This document shows, in pieces, positions 14,969-27,353 of a stretch of 64,000 nt of DNA. The notes below the pieces were generated by a model, which saw only the letters and a list, made by a program, of their open reading frames with translations, was not told where the DNA came from and did not search any database. The translations under genes and the position numbers were made by a program. This stretch comes from Phytoseiulus persimilis (Eukaryota; Arthropoda; Arachnida; Mesostigmata; Phytoseiidae), in contig CM075104.1 in assembly GCA_037576195.1 (NCBI GenBank), positions 8,190,775-8,254,774 of the forward strand, in the 5' to 3' direction. Within the stretch, counting starts at the first letter, position 1; every line of letters begins with the position of its first letter.

Positions 14969-17900
14969 GGATTTAGACATTCCGGCGTGTGGCGCTTTGA
15001 GGTTGGGCCACCCGTTCATAGAAGCATGGGGCACGACTAATTCTCCGTCGGACGCGGTACACCGTAGTCATGGAAGCTGACGACAATTTTCGAGACGTGG
15101 TCGGTCGGAACGGTAGAACGGGACCTTCGCATCCTATGGATGCGCCCAATAAGTCGTACCAAGCCATCTTATTTGTACGCAATCTCCGAGCTCGGAGAAC
15201 TCCTGTCCCTTCCAAGGAAAGACCTCGGTGGGAAGGGCCCGACGCAGCAGCGAAATAATCCGCAGTCGATCCTCATCATGGTGTGGTTTTCGCATGCACC
15301 GCAGCCAGCGACCCAGCGTAGGAAACTCGACGTTCACTTACGGCGCCAATATCGCAAACGGCCACATCGGCGACATCAGCACCCGCAATCTTCTTCCATA
15401 CGGTCTGTGCCCTCATTCGCATACGGCGCGGCCGATGCCGCCCCGGTCGTATTCGTCGCCAGCACGAAAACGATACGCCAATCTGGGTCCGTTGAGAACA
15501 CAACACACAGCCACCGCAGTCGGGTGAGCGAACGAGCCACGCGCACCTATTGGAGGATATTTACCCGCCGGGCTAGTTGGGCTAATGTCGCGTATAAGTA
15601 CATGGCCCTCGGAGTCCGCTCACTTGCCGCCGCTGTTGAGGATGCTGAGTGGCGAGGAGAGGAGGCTGAAGGAGTCGCCGGCCACATACTTCGTAGGTCT
15701 GCTCGAGCAACGTGCCTCCTTCGCCGGGTGAATTGAGACCGTCGTTTGCTTCCGCGCGGTCGATCACGCGACCGATCGGCTAACCGCTCGCTTTTCCTGA
15801 CCAGCCATTAGTTAGTCGGACATGAAAGAAACTGCGGCGGCTCGTGGAAATGGAACAAAAACGTTTTATTGGCGACCGTTCATTCGCAGCCGGAAACTTA
15901 ATAATTGAAGCCGGCCGACCGAGGCAAACCCAGCGAGCAACGAGGGCGCGCACGATCACACTCTCGCCCGGCCGCCTATTGCCGAAGCAGAAGGCCGATC
16001 CGCCGGCCTTCGGGACCCGGTGTCGCCTCGGTCCGCTGCACGGTCTGTTCCATGCGCAAGTTTTCGAGACTTTATTCCCCACGAAAACAGATTCTGTCGC
16101 CCGCTTCGACATCTCGTCGCAGGCCCGATGCGCGATCTACGGCGGCGAGACGCTCCCCCATGAGCGATTGAAGGATTCGCATCTGGCTTTAATCTCCGTC
16201 TTTGGTTTGTGCGTGAACGTGAACAAGGGCGCCGAGTTCAACCGCCGCCCGGGCGCGATGGCGCGCAGGAGTGTTATTTCTCACTGGTGTAGTCGACACA
16301 CAGAGGTTTTAGCGCGAATATGCTGGGAACAGGATCAGCGGACGCTCGCACGACCTCTTCCCGGCCATGCTCGATATTGGGAAACGATGGGAAAAAATGG
16401 CAGCGAAGCTCCGGAAACGGAGCAATCCAAGCTAAGAATTCAAAGATGGAAGAATCAACAGATTGAGAATTCCGCGACAACGAAACCCGCCTCGTTTTCC
16501 TGCGGGGAAAATCCGCACGAAACGCCCGAGGTTCAGCCAGCGGGAAACGAGAGCGGGCACATCGGAGAATTTCCTCCCGACAGAAATTTCCGATGAGGAG
16601 CAGAGGTTCCTGAATCAGCGTTCTGAAATCGAGGAGAGAGCGCCGCACGTCGGGCGAATGCTCGGACAGGTGAGTGAACCCGAGGCAGAATAAACGTGTG
16701 GTGTAAGCTCGCGGCGAAGGAACGCTCGAGCGAGCAGGGCGAGAATGTTTTGTACAACACATGGACGAAGCTCGTCCCGTCGTGGGTTCTCATTCCGGCC
16801 AAGAGGGCGCCTGAGCAAATCCTTTTCCATCTCTGTAGTTCTTCATCTAAGAATGCATTCCGTCCTCATCCCTCGCTTCGGCCGCGTTCCCTTTTTTGTC
16901 TGTCGCCGGAACAGGCTTCCGCACTGGATAACTAAGAACGCAGGTGTCTTTTGGGACAAGAAAAGCCCAATGGGCCCGTCACTGCTATTTCGGAATGTAA
17001 AGCTCAGACGACCGTCCTGCGACGACCGCTGAGCGTTGGGAAAGACGGTCGGGCACACGGTCGAGCGTCGGAATGAATGCTCATCTCGCTCGGCAAAGGT
17101 TTGCCGTCGATCGGTCCCCGCGAGACCTACGACGTAGCTGACCGTCGTTTTCATGGCAATTGTCGTACCACGTGTAGAGGATCCTTTCATTCCGAACAGC
17201 AGAGATTCGAGGAGTTCCCCGATTCTCCCGGAGCCAAATTAACTCCTCCAGGCAGCCGCAGCTGTGGCAGAGAAGGAGTCAGAGAATTCGACAACTGTCT
17301 GCAGTCTGTCTGCTCGGATAACCGGTCGGGTCCCGGTCGGGTCGCAGAAGAGAAATCCTCACTATTGTTTCCGAAAGGGAGGAGGCGGAAGCACAAAGGG
17401 GTTCCCGGTCCTCCGCCTACATTTCACGAAACGTCTGCTCCAAATGACGCGATGAATTTCCTGCCCCGGATCGATGACGCGGGCTTGCAGCGCTCGGCTT
17501 GTGAACGTTTGACAGCTCGGCCGCATTCGCATCCTGCAGCGGCTGAGAGTCGCAAACGAGTTCCGAGGAGTCCGAGGGCTTCAGGAAGACCTCAACGAGA
17601 GAGAGACCGGAAGACAAAGCAACATATTCTCCTGATCGGCTTGTCAAAGTCTCCATGATCGCTGTGGGCCTCGATTCGAACACAGCGGCGTAATCAAATT
17701 GTGGTGGGAAGGGACTCCGCACTCTCGACCGTTTTTGAGGGGCGCTTGACTTTCTTCTACCGATTCCGATGTTTCGGCCGTTTGCGGAGCAGGAGGCCAA
17801 AGCGTGAACGCGAATCAGCGTCTGCAACCTCCGCCGCCGTCGTCCCGTTACGGTACCGTACTCGGGTTACGGTGTCGTACTTTCAGGTGCGAAACGGCGA

Positions 17901-20900
17901 AATACGAGGTACAAGGTCTGTTCATGAACGAATCCGCTCTCACAAGCGCATATCCGCGGTCGGGACGAATGTGAGGGAGCCAAGCCCTTCAGGACTTCCG
18001 AGTTAAGATTCAACTGGCCTCAGCCGGTGCCTCATCGTGGAGAAATAATTCTAGAACGGTCGAATCCGCCGGGCCGCCGAGGTTCTCCCCGCAGCTTCCG
18101 GGAGGAATCGGTTTCGCATTCAGAACAGTTCATTAAGTGAACGATTTTTTCAGCGATTCCACGAAACGTGCGGCGGCGGGGAACCGAAGTAACTCTTCTC
18201 ATCGGTTCTGCAACTCGTTGGCTGACTGCTTGGACGACTCGGTGACTGACTCGACCGCTTGACGGTGGGGTTCGTTCATCTTCAACAGGCGAAGAGCAGC
18301 TCCACCGCAACTGATGATCTGTCTCCGACAGACACTCAATTTGCATGAGACGGTCACACACAGTATTCTGCAGGCTCTCGAGCCAGACAGCCATCCTCCT
18401 TTCACCTTCTCATCTACCCCGGTCCACTCCAAACATTCGCGCTTGTTTCACCGCACACCGTTATTCTCCCGCAGAGTTGTCGACGCCCGAGAGAACGTAA
18501 GAAGCTCCTCGTCGTTTGGCACCGACTCCGGCTTGCAGTTGACATTTAACCGTCAGGGGAGAGCCGTGTTGCGAATCTTTTCTATCTGTGCGACGTCCCC
18601 GCTCGTCTGTTAACACTTCGGGGAGTTTGGAACAGAACCCCTCTGGAACGCGTGACGAGAGGAAACCGGAGGCAACAACGACCGCAACGTTGTCGTTCAA
18701 CACGTCTGTCGAGGAATAAGGGGAACTGTCTCTCAAACAGTCTTGGGTGGCCATACAGCTTGTCTCCGTTGTCTTGTCATGTTTTTCTTCTCGTTCCCGA
18801 GGAGGACGACATTTGTTTGAAAGAGCGCCGCGACCGGAGCAACGAGCTCAAGGGAAGATTGACCAGACTGTCAGGGAGCGTTGCAGTCCCCCTCGACCCC
18901 CGTTGTTTCGACAACGTTTGCAACTTGTTCTTATCGGTTCAAGCAAGAGCTTGGTTCCGTATTCATCTAAGACGTTTATTTACGATGAAAATCCCGAAGC
19001 GTGCCGGATGTTAGCCGAGTGGAGACAGGCCTGATAAATAAATCAGGAGGATAAATAGCGAGAGACGAGGCAGACGTTTAGTTTTCGTCAATAACTGAGC
19101 GGACCGATCCGGACGGCTGTGAAGAACATCCACCGCCAACGAAATTTTCTTCGAGCGCTCTCCGCTCCCGTGTACCTCGCCCGGAGATAAATATCCTCGA
19201 GATTTGAGCTTGTTCCAAGACCTCAGGCTCACGAATCGGAAACCCCGCGCCGAAACAAGGGAGCGTCGGTGATGTCCGATACGATTCAGCGACGAGCCCT
19301 CCCAGGAAAAATCTCGAAATGCGCGAGGGGCAGCTTTCTCGCGAAACCATCACCCTCCGATATTCGCGAGGAATCTTGAGACGGATAGAGTGAGCACTGT
19401 TTCTCGTTTTACACAATTACGCAATGTGAGTTCGTGAGGGCTTTGTACCGGCGACCAGGTGCGCATTGTCGCACCGCGTGGCATCGATTGACTCGCGAGC
19501 ATCGATCGAACCGGGTCCAATGGTATCTACTCCCCTGGACACCGTGATCGAATGAGATCCGGGTCAGGACGCACTTGGCCCACAGTTGAAGGGTAATCCG
19601 CGGTGAACACATACACACGAACGCACACACACTCTGAAGTGAATGTTGAAGAGCAAACACTGCACGCCTATCTGTTGTCACTACGGTGCGCGATTGTATC
19701 CTCCAACAAGCTGAACGAAGACTCGTCCTTCGCTCTGCTGCGATGTCCACCATGATTCAGCAGAAGGAATCACTTCGACGCAACTTCTAGTGCACGATGC
19801 TGAAAAGAGCCTGGAGGTATCCCGCAGACGGGGTCTCTATCGAGAAAATATCCGATCGGAGCGAATCTCATAACCGGGCGGGAATCTTTGGGTGTCCCAT
19901 CGCGGCATCGACAACCCCTGGGAAACGAGGTCTACTTCTGTCTGGCTTTGAAATCCGGCGTTCCCCGTTTCGTCTCTGAATTTACGAACCGGCCTGGGGA
20001 GCAATTCGAACATGACGTCTGACGTGCCTCGTCGACGTGAAGGGAGATTGACAGTTGTCCCGAGGTGGTCTTGCGCGGCGGAAACTCCACAATTAGGCGG
20101 AATCCCAGGACGTTGATCTTCTGCGAAACATCACCGAATACTCACTGTAAGCCGGTTCCGGAGCGCGTGCGGTCGCGATGAGAAAAAGTAGTAGGGCCCA
20201 CATACCGCATCCTCAGTGACTTCACCGCTCACTGCTCAGGAGCTTTCACGTGGGCTCTGGCTCCTCCGACGTCCTCGCCAGGAGGCGCCACCGAGATCCC
20301 TCTCCATTCTGAGTGAGGGATTCCACGCTGATTTCCCAGCGAATCATTCCCACACCTCAACGGGCCCGGACGAAGCTGGAGTTCGAACCCGTCTTCACGC
20401 TCAGTGGCTTTCCGTGGTGATCCTCGCCGCGAGTCCTCGTTGGCGACAACCTTTCTCCTCGAAGCGGGGAACCTTTCGCGACCAAAGCGAGCTTCGCTCT
20501 GCTTGGTCTGACCTCGCCGGCGGTTCGTTTGGAGGATCGATGCAAGGTCTCTTGTTTGGGGGAGATGAGAGAATCCATCATTGGCGTTTGCGGGAAGCGT
20601 CACGGAAGCAACTTGCGGGAGAATTTTCCCGTAGTGAAAAATGATCGACGGAGGAGGTCGTTGCGTCAGCCCCGTTTCCGCTGAGATGCTCTGAACGTCG
20701 ACAAGAGCTTCCGGGAACTTGGAGGTCTACTACCTTCTTGAAGAGGGCTGCGGTGATGGACTGCATAGTCACCGAGGCCTCTCAGCCCGAAAAGCTCCGG
20801 TGCTCGCAAAACGGCCTCTCTGAATCAATATCTGGATGCGACGAGCGCTCCGCGTATCTATCGCTTCGGTTGAATATTCAGGTCAAGAGCTCACAGACGG

Positions 20901-21360
20901 AGCTTCCCGCCCTTCCGGCCTGAAGAGATTGGTTTCTTCAAGTTTGACAGATTCGCGAATACCCTCAGGCAGCATCGAGTCGATTCACACTCTTCGGACT
21001 CATCATAAGAACGCACTTGAGGATACCGTCGAGGTCGTCATTCAAGAATGAAGAGACATGCAACAGGAAGCCTTGAGCAGGACTCCTGCAGGCAAGGTTC
21101 TTCGATGCGAGTCACATCGTCGGAAACTAACTCTGATACAGAAGCTACTTTCCGAGATGCGAAGTTGGAGCTCCTGGCATTATTACGCGAATTTTTCTTC
21201 AGCCGACCCGCGACATCTACCAAAATTTTAGATTGTTTTCCAATCGTCAGAAGGTTCCTTTTTCGACATGACTAATTCCGGACTAAGGATGGAAGTTCGG
21301 GGTCTAATGCCGCAGATCAGCAGGAAGGAAGGCTAACCGAATAGGACGAGCACAGCTGTT
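14969..21360. other. gene-free stretch, no recognisable exon
   Basis: No conserved protein segment was recognised on either strand. The longest frames (15844-16596 plus, 250 codons; 17077-17658 plus, 193 codons) look non-coding: their translations are rich in R, S and P, match no family I know, and have no convincing start or splice context. An exon-like segment with a GTGAGC donor-like end lies near 15300-15526, but nothing supports it further. Confidence 0.45.
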
Positions 21361-21373
21361 AACTTCGTGTCTG

Positions 21374-21501
21374 AGAGTCGGTCGGGGCACTCGAACCCCC
21401 ACCGTTTGGAAACTGTTCTATCAATCGTCCGGGATGGATCCGATGCAATGAGGGGATACTCTCGAGAAAAAAACTGAATTTCCAGACTCGAGTGATCAGA
21501 C
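21374..21501. repeat. decayed MITE copy (same family as 14841)
   Basis: The right half (about 21450-21501) aligns column by column with the right arm of the copies at 14.8 and 28.1 kb: a GGATA block, a run of A, GAATTTCCAG, then CTCGAGTGATCAGAC. The left arm is badly eroded. It lies about 210 bp beyond the 3' end of the ALAS coding region. The boundaries are set only by assuming the 128-bp length of the better copies. Confidence 0.4.
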
Positions 21502-21709
21502 AGGGTTCACAATCCTCGCGGACTGCTCGTGAGGACGCGAATGAGGTTTGTGTTCTGGCGAAGCCTTGTTTTGTCGCGATACAGTAGAAATACTGAAATG
21601 CGCCGCCGATCTGGGTTTCGCACTCCTGAACAGCCAGAGCGTTGAGGATGATCCCGGATTGTTTTCTCCCAAAAAGCTCAGATATTCGTAATCTGGAGTA
21701 AAAATACAT

Positions 21710-21715
21710 TTTATT
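21710..21715 (-). terminator. polyadenylation signal AATAAA overlapping the ALAS stop codon
   Basis: On the minus strand the ALAS stop codon TAA (21716-21714) runs directly into TAAAA, so an AATAAA hexamer starts at the second base of the stop. If it is used, the 3' UTR is only a few tens of bases. No other AATAAA was noticed immediately downstream. Confidence 0.5.
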
Positions 21716-23243
21716 AGCATTTCTTGGCAGCAGTACTCAAAGAAGTTTCCATCGATCCGATGTTCCAGGCTCGTCTCAAGTTATCGACAAAGCGGTCGAC
21801 CATCGATTCGGTGTGAAAGGGTGTCGGCGCTAAACGGAGCCGCTCCTCGCCGCGAGCAACCGTCGGGTAGTTTATTGCCTGGACGTAGTGTCCGAAATTC
21901 ATGAGTTCGTTGCTGATTCGAGTGCATTCCTCGGGGTCTCCGACATGAACAGGAATGATGTGCGACTCGGAATTCAGCACAGGAAGTCCAGCTTGTTTCA
22001 ATTTCAGCCGACAGTATCGAACAATTTCCTGATGGCGGGTGCGAAGCGCTCGACCTTCGTCCGAGGCGAGCACTTCGATCGACGCTCTAGCGCCGCACAC
22101 AACGGTGGGAGGGAGAGAAGTTGTAAATATGAATCCGGCCCCGTAGGAGCGGATGAAATCGACGAAGTTTGCGGACGATGCAACGTAGCCTCCGATGTTT
22201 CCGAAAGCTTTTCCCAGAGTTCCCGATACGACGTCCATCTTGTGCATTATGCCTCGTTGTTCGCCGACGCCGGCTCCGTGCTTGCCGTACAGTCCGACGG
22301 CATGAACTTCGTCGACGAACGTTATCGCCCCGGAGTCGTGAGCGAGATCGCAAATCTGCTCCATGGGCGAGATGTCACCGGTCATGGAATGGACGCTTTC
22401 GAAAGCCACAATTTTCGGCGTCGATTTGGGAACTTGCTGGAGGAGTTCACGCAGATGTTCCACGTCGTTGTGTCGGAAGATGTGCTTGGGCGCGCCGCAG
22501 TTTTTGATCCCTTGGATCATGGACGCGTGATTGCCAGCGTCCGAGAATATATGAACATCTGGTATGAGTTTCCCCAACGTGAACAGGGTAGTGTCGTTGG
22601 CAACGAAGCACGACGTGAACAGCAGGGCAGCCTCTTTCCGATGTAGTTTCGCCAAGTCCAGCTCGAGGTTTTCATGCATGAGGGAATTTCCAGAAATGTT
22701 CCGCGTCCCGCCGGCTCCCGCTCCGTGCTTCTCGAGAGCCTGTTTGACAGCTTCGGTGACTTTCGGATGACGCGACATTCCCAGATAATCGTTCGAGCAC
22801 CAGACGGTGATGGATTTGTCCGGTTTCGAGACGCTGTGCTCTGTTGCGTTGGGGAAAACAGCGGCGAGACGATTGACTTTCTTGAATACGCGGTACGAGT
22901 GATCCATCTTCTTCTTGGCGATCATCGACCTGAAGTGCGTTTCGTAGCCGAAATCCGGCTTCTTGCATTTAAGCGGGGGCTCCACGAAGTCGATGCTATC
23001 GGCTGAGAGAGACTTGATGGCGGATCTGTTCTCGGCCAGAAACGGGCAGCGACTGCAGCGGCTGTCCACATCCACCGGGCAGGATGACGACTCCAACTTG
23101 GCTTGCTGGCTGCAGGAAATCGTACTGACACTTGCCATGTTGCGCGCGAGGAACGGGCACTGCCGCTGATAGACGTTCATCAGATTCGACGCATAGTTCT
23201 TGACGTAGGCGGAAGAGAGACGACTCACGAAGGGGCACGACAT
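21714..23243 (-). CDS. ALAS: 5-aminolevulinate synthase, mitochondrial
   Basis: The 509-residue product catalyses the PLP-dependent condensation of glycine and succinyl-CoA to 5-aminolevulinate, the first and rate-limiting step of heme synthesis in the mitochondrial matrix. Residues 1 to about 85 are a targeting and regulatory leader with four Cys-Pro heme regulatory motifs (Cys3, Cys29, Cys55, Cys66). The catalytic core has the glycine-rich HGAGAGGTRNISG (173-185), FVDEVHAVG with Asp311 and His314, and the PLP Schiff-base lysine Lys345 in SGTLGKAFG. It continues without gaps to the C terminus. The ATG at 23243 is chosen because MSCPF is the classic animal ALAS N terminus. The frame is open six codons further upstream, but through a likely splice-acceptor region. 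The coding region has no intron. The length is near that of invertebrate ALAS and shorter than human ALAS1 (640 aa). All catalytic residues are present, so the gene looks functional. Confidence 0.97.
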   Translation of the reverse strand: MSCPFVSRLSSAYVKNYASNLMNVYQRQCPFLARNMASVSTISCSQQAKLESSSCPVDVDSRCSRCPFLAENRSAIKSLSADSIDFVEPPLKCKKPDFGYETHFRSMIAKKKMDHSYRVFKKVNRLAAVFPNATEHSVSKPDKSITVWCSNDYLGMSRHPKVTEAVKQALEKHGAGAGGTRNISGNSLMHENLELDLAKLHRKEAALLFTSCFVANDTTLFTLGKLIPDVHIFSDAGNHASMIQGIKNCGAPKHIFRHNDVEHLRELLQQVPKSTPKIVAFESVHSMTGDISPMEQICDLAHDSGAITFVDEVHAVGLYGKHGAGVGEQRGIMHKMDVVSGTLGKAFGNIGGYVASSANFVDFIRSYGAGFIFTTSLPPTVVCGARASIEVLASDEGRALRTRHQEIVRYCRLKLKQAGLPVLNSESHIIPVHVGDPEECTRISNELMNFGHYVQAINYPTVARGEERLRLAPTPFHTESMVDRFVDNLRRAWNIGSMETSLSTAAKKC

Positions 23244-23499
23244 AATAGTTTTCGTCTGCAACGCAGCTTCTGGAACCCACGAGAAAATGAAAGAAACGCC
23301 TCGTTAGAATGGAGCACGCTAGGATCTCCAGCGATCTCGCAGGGACGACCCTCCATCGAGCTTCGGGAAGAGTCACCGTCGGAGCGAGCCGGCACGAAAT
23401 TCGAAAAGTTTCGGCATTCGTCCGGGCGAAACACATTGCACCATATGGCTCCACCGTATCGGAAGAAGAAAGACACACGTCAGCCAGCGGAGAGCCTAC

Positions 23500-23550
23500 C
23501 TTGCTAGCGGCTATCAGAGAAATGACGTTCGGCTGCGTTCGCACAAGTGG
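23500..23550 (-). other. probable non-coding first exon of ALAS
   Basis: Upstream of the coding exon the minus strand shows a good donor, AGCAAG|GTAGGC, with the exon ending at 23500. An acceptor, TTCCAG, ends at 23270 and is preceded by a pyrimidine-rich stretch. Together they define a 5' UTR intron of about 229 bp. A second possible acceptor (TTGCAG) ends at 23256. A TATA-like element sits 20-30 bases upstream of this segment. The start near 23550 is inferred from TATA spacing, not seen directly. Confidence 0.4.
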
Positions 23551-23570
23551 ACGGGATGATGGCAAGGGCG

Positions 23571-23578
23571 AATTTATA
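23571..23578 (-). promoter_or_regulatory. candidate TATA box of ALAS
   Basis: The minus strand reads GATATAAATTCGCC here, giving TATAAATT. This is about 330 bp upstream of the ALAS start codon and about 70-80 bases upstream of the predicted donor of the non-coding first exon. A transcription start 25-30 bases downstream would fall near 23545-23550. Confidence 0.4.
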
Positions 23579-23599
23579 TCAAAGGCAAAACCTGCTTCG

Positions 23600-26500
23600 A
23601 CTGACGAAAAGAGTGACTGACGGACGAGCAGACAAACGGTTTCGAATAGACCGTCTGTAGAGCTGAAGGCGGCTGCTTTGTAACATGGATTGAATTGCAA
23701 GAGAACTTGATATACACCGGCTGACTCTCATTTCCAGTACGGTGTACAACGATTACCGGGGTCGATCGAGTATCACAAGGGCCGGTGGAACTCGCTTGGC
23801 GAAAGGTAGAAGTACAATAGTTCCCTCTCCCTAGCTCAGCGGAAACAGCGTTCGAAATCGTACCCAAACAGTTTGGCCCTTCGAGTTTTATCCCAGCGAA
23901 ATCCACCGGGATAGTTTCCAATGGTTCCTTCATTTCATCGCCTTCTTGGGTAACAGTTATTTGTCAAGCCCTCTTGACAATTGAGTCTATCTATGCCTTC
24001 CACCATTCCGCATCATTACCGGACTCCAGGAACGTTCCAAAAGACAAGCTCGAACTTGAAGAAAAACTACAAAAGTGAACGGTAGCCTTGAAGGAATCGG
24101 AGCCGGAAAGGGGCTCGCCGGCTACGGTACAGTTGGTAGCCCCGTTTCTGGGATTCCTTCTCTCGACAGATGATCGTGGTTGGCTCGAGGATATAATTCA
24201 ACCCCGCCAGCTTCAGCCTTCCAGCCAATCAGAAGCAGGAAATGTCTCTGAGACCGCGTGAGCCGTAGTTGACATCGACAACTCCGAATACTCTCATATC
24301 AGCCGTGAGGAGAGCTACAGCGCCAATCTATTCATTTCTGGAAGCTGAGAAAAAAGACTCGCTGATAGGCCAACCGACGATTGTATCGCAGGCGATCGGA
24401 ACCTTCGAAATCGATGAGTTCGAGACTCGTCAGGAAAAAAGTGATATCCGCTGGACCACCCCAAGCGAGTCGTTGATGAGAGATCACTCAAAGACGAAGC
24501 AAATGCCGCGAGGGAATATAAAATCAAAGAGGCACTCCACGACCAGAATACTGATCCCGGCTCACCTCGGTGCAGAAAAGCTCGAATCATTGACCGTAAG
24601 TAGCCCTGAGCTCTCTGATGACAAGCCTGTATACATATTGAGATCGAGCGGAAGAGAAACACTGATGCTCTCGAAAGATTTTGCGCGCTCCGACTCCGAG
24701 CTTGAACATCGAAGGGCTTTCAAGCGTCAGCATCTCCTCTGGGCCTGTCTCGGCCTCCAATGGCGCGGGGAGATATGACGAGTCTGCTTCCGGGCGCAGA
24801 ACTCAACGGAAAAACCTCGAATTGGCCAGAATAGAAGACTGAGAACGCAACGTGCGTCACCAGTAGCGTCGGATCCCGACAACATAATTATTTCCCGGGC
24901 TTGCGGTTGATGGAAACGAGATAAGTTGTTTGTTTCCTGTGACGCGACCTGATTCCGAGTCGGAAGATGCTCGGTGCTTCCAAGATTGAAGCCATACTGA
25001 CTGTGCTCTCGACTTCGAGTGCTTCTGCCGAGCACGGTGAGGCCGGATTGATTTGTATTGGCGAGCTCATCGAAACCCAAGATATTCGACCGCCTTCGAT
25101 CCAATCGCCAGAAGTCCGGATACGACATCGGCTCACGCGGTACAAGAAACATTTCATGTACTCTAAGCCGCAAGAGATCGTTCGGAAGTCTGGAACTGGC
25201 ATACAAGGAACTGTTTTTTCGAGGCGAGCACGATCTCGGAGTGCAAGATAACAGAGAAGAGGCACCACAAACTTACTCTGAACGATTTTCATTTGCTTCG
25301 CGTGGCGAGCGGCACGATTAAGTCCCAATCTGAACCAATTTCAATTCATGATACAGCCGGTGGCGATCCCCGTCACTCAAGGAAAATTCGAAGAAAGTGT
25401 GCTGTTTCACCAAGCATCCAGCGAATCCTTACGGGCTCGCTGCGTAAAGTGGAATCCGCGAGCTCTTGCAGTATGCCTCTGGTGCGTACGTTCGAAATGA
25501 CAAGACAAGCGCCGCCTCGAATTCAGGGATGTTCGTTAATCATTCAGATCCTCCAGGATACACTCCTAGTTCTCCGTGCAACACAGTTCTCAAAAAAGAT
25601 TGTGAACATATCTGAACTGGCTCGTCACGCAGCAATCTTGGAAAGTGCTGCCGCCATCTGACCTCGCTTCGACGTCGCACAGGTCAAGGCTCTAGAACTG
25701 TGCTTCGCTGATTCGATGTCGTTGCTTCCGAACTGTATCGAACAGCATCACCTGCGGCGCTTGAATTTTCTTCGTTCACATTTGACCTCCCTCGGAAATT
25801 CCCGCGGTTTCTCCGAATGAAACTCTCTGATCTGATCGAGTGAAACGTACTCGGATGAACGCGGTCGAACAGGAAGCATTGCAGGAACACAACGCGGCCT
25901 CGAGCTCCGATTGTGTTCGTTGCGACAAAAACCGAGTCGTCAGCCCGATTCCAACCATTTCGAACGAGCACATGGCTCCCGCGAGCGAAGCGAAAATAGA
26001 GCAGATGTCATCGATTAGGAGTGTCAGATGATGTGGTTTGGGCCTCTCACTCGGTAAATCGAAGAACAGCGTCCGCTGACCGCGATCACAGCTGAGAGCA
26101 GTCGAATTCTGCCGCCGTATCAGTGCGCGGATGAGTCTCTGATGTCAGTCTTAGAGGGCTAGAGAAATCGAACGTCTCCGAATACCCGCGCTGCCTCTGC
26201 CCGAATTTTGCTTGTGCCCATTCCCGTGGATACGCTGTGCCGATTTTCAAAGACTCACCGTCTCTGGAGTTTTTTGGCAGTGAAATTCAGGAGGGAAAAC
26301 GTTCGAAAGTTTTCTAATTCTCTCCGGATAATTTCAGGTGTTTTGTCGCCGGGCAAGGACGCAGAGAGGGCGCCACTGATCCAAGCTCGTCTGCTGTAAA
26401 CAAGGAAGGCGCGTGACGAGATTGTCATTGGCTCGGTGAGAACGAGGCCTTACCAAGACAAGGAGTTTTCCGCGTCGGCCACAGCCCTGACGGAACCCAC

Positions 26501-27353
26501 CTCGCAGTTGCTCGCATCGCCTTTACAAAGCCGTGAAACTCGCCGATTCCCTGATAGGATGATTCCCATCCGGGAGTTTGAAGGAAATAGCAGACGATAG
26601 CGAGTCAAGTGAGAATTGGATCGCAAGTGTCTTCCTGTGTTCCGCAGCGGCCGTCTGATGCTCCAACATCTCTGCCAAGCTCGCTCGTGACAACTGTCGA
26701 AAGCTCTCCCGACCAAGAAGGCTCTCGTTCCTCTGGTTTCTTCAGGTCGTTCGCAGCTCCTGTGATTTCCGACGGAGAGGAATCCCTGACATCGATGAGC
26801 AGCGGACAAGAATGACATGGAAGGCACCCAGTATGGATCATCACCGCGACAAACATACATTTCATTCGGGTGATATTCCATTCTCCGAACGGACAGGGAA
26901 AGTTGGGAAGGTGAACACTTGTCGGGGTTCAAGGAGAACGAAGCACAGAAAAACTTTTCGGTGCCCCATGATGTTCGGTCGGTCACGTGTCGGCTGAATC
27001 TTAAGGACGTGACCGTGAGGAACTCGTCTGCGAGTATCTCGATGAGCTCGATCTGACGGGAATCGGCTGCCCTGATCATGACTATCTCTCCACCCAATAA
27101 TTGATTGCCTCTATCGCGCGCTCTCAGCTATGCAAAAAACTTGAAGTATGAACTCTGATGATTCCGAGGAACATGTGTTGGGGGCGTCGAGAGACAGCAA
27201 AATGATAAAAGCCTGCTCGCCGACGCCTTGTGTGACCAGGCAGTTGATAAGCTACGGAAAAGAGCAGATTCAGGTCCGGGTGTTTGAGGGAAAACATCGG
27301 GAATCCAGACGGGCTCGTCAGGACGCTTCAATGAGCGACGCGCGACATCCTCC
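23600..27353. other. intergenic stretch, no recognisable gene
   Basis: No conserved peptide, RNA gene or complete mobile element was recognised. The longest frame (24269-24778 plus, 169 codons) has no family resemblance. The stretch includes whatever upstream control region ALAS has. Confidence 0.4.

Noticed and set aside
15228-15527. 99-codon plus-strand frame ending at a GTGAGC donor-like site
   Set aside because: It has no ATG near its start, no recognisable acceptor was established, and the product is unlike known proteins.
21360-21470. tRNA-like T-arm (GGGGGTTCGAGTGCCCC, minus strand)
   Set aside because: No matching A box, anticodon stem or acceptor pairing could be found upstream; the segment belongs to a decayed foldback repeat.
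21888-22646. 252-codon open frame on the plus strand
   Set aside because: It is antisense to the ALAS catalytic core and follows from the codon usage of that gene; its translation has no family resemblance.
22996-23700. 234-codon minus-strand frame overlapping the ALAS 5' region
   Set aside because: It reads through the predicted promoter, 5' UTR intron and the ALAS leader out of frame; no conserved sequence.
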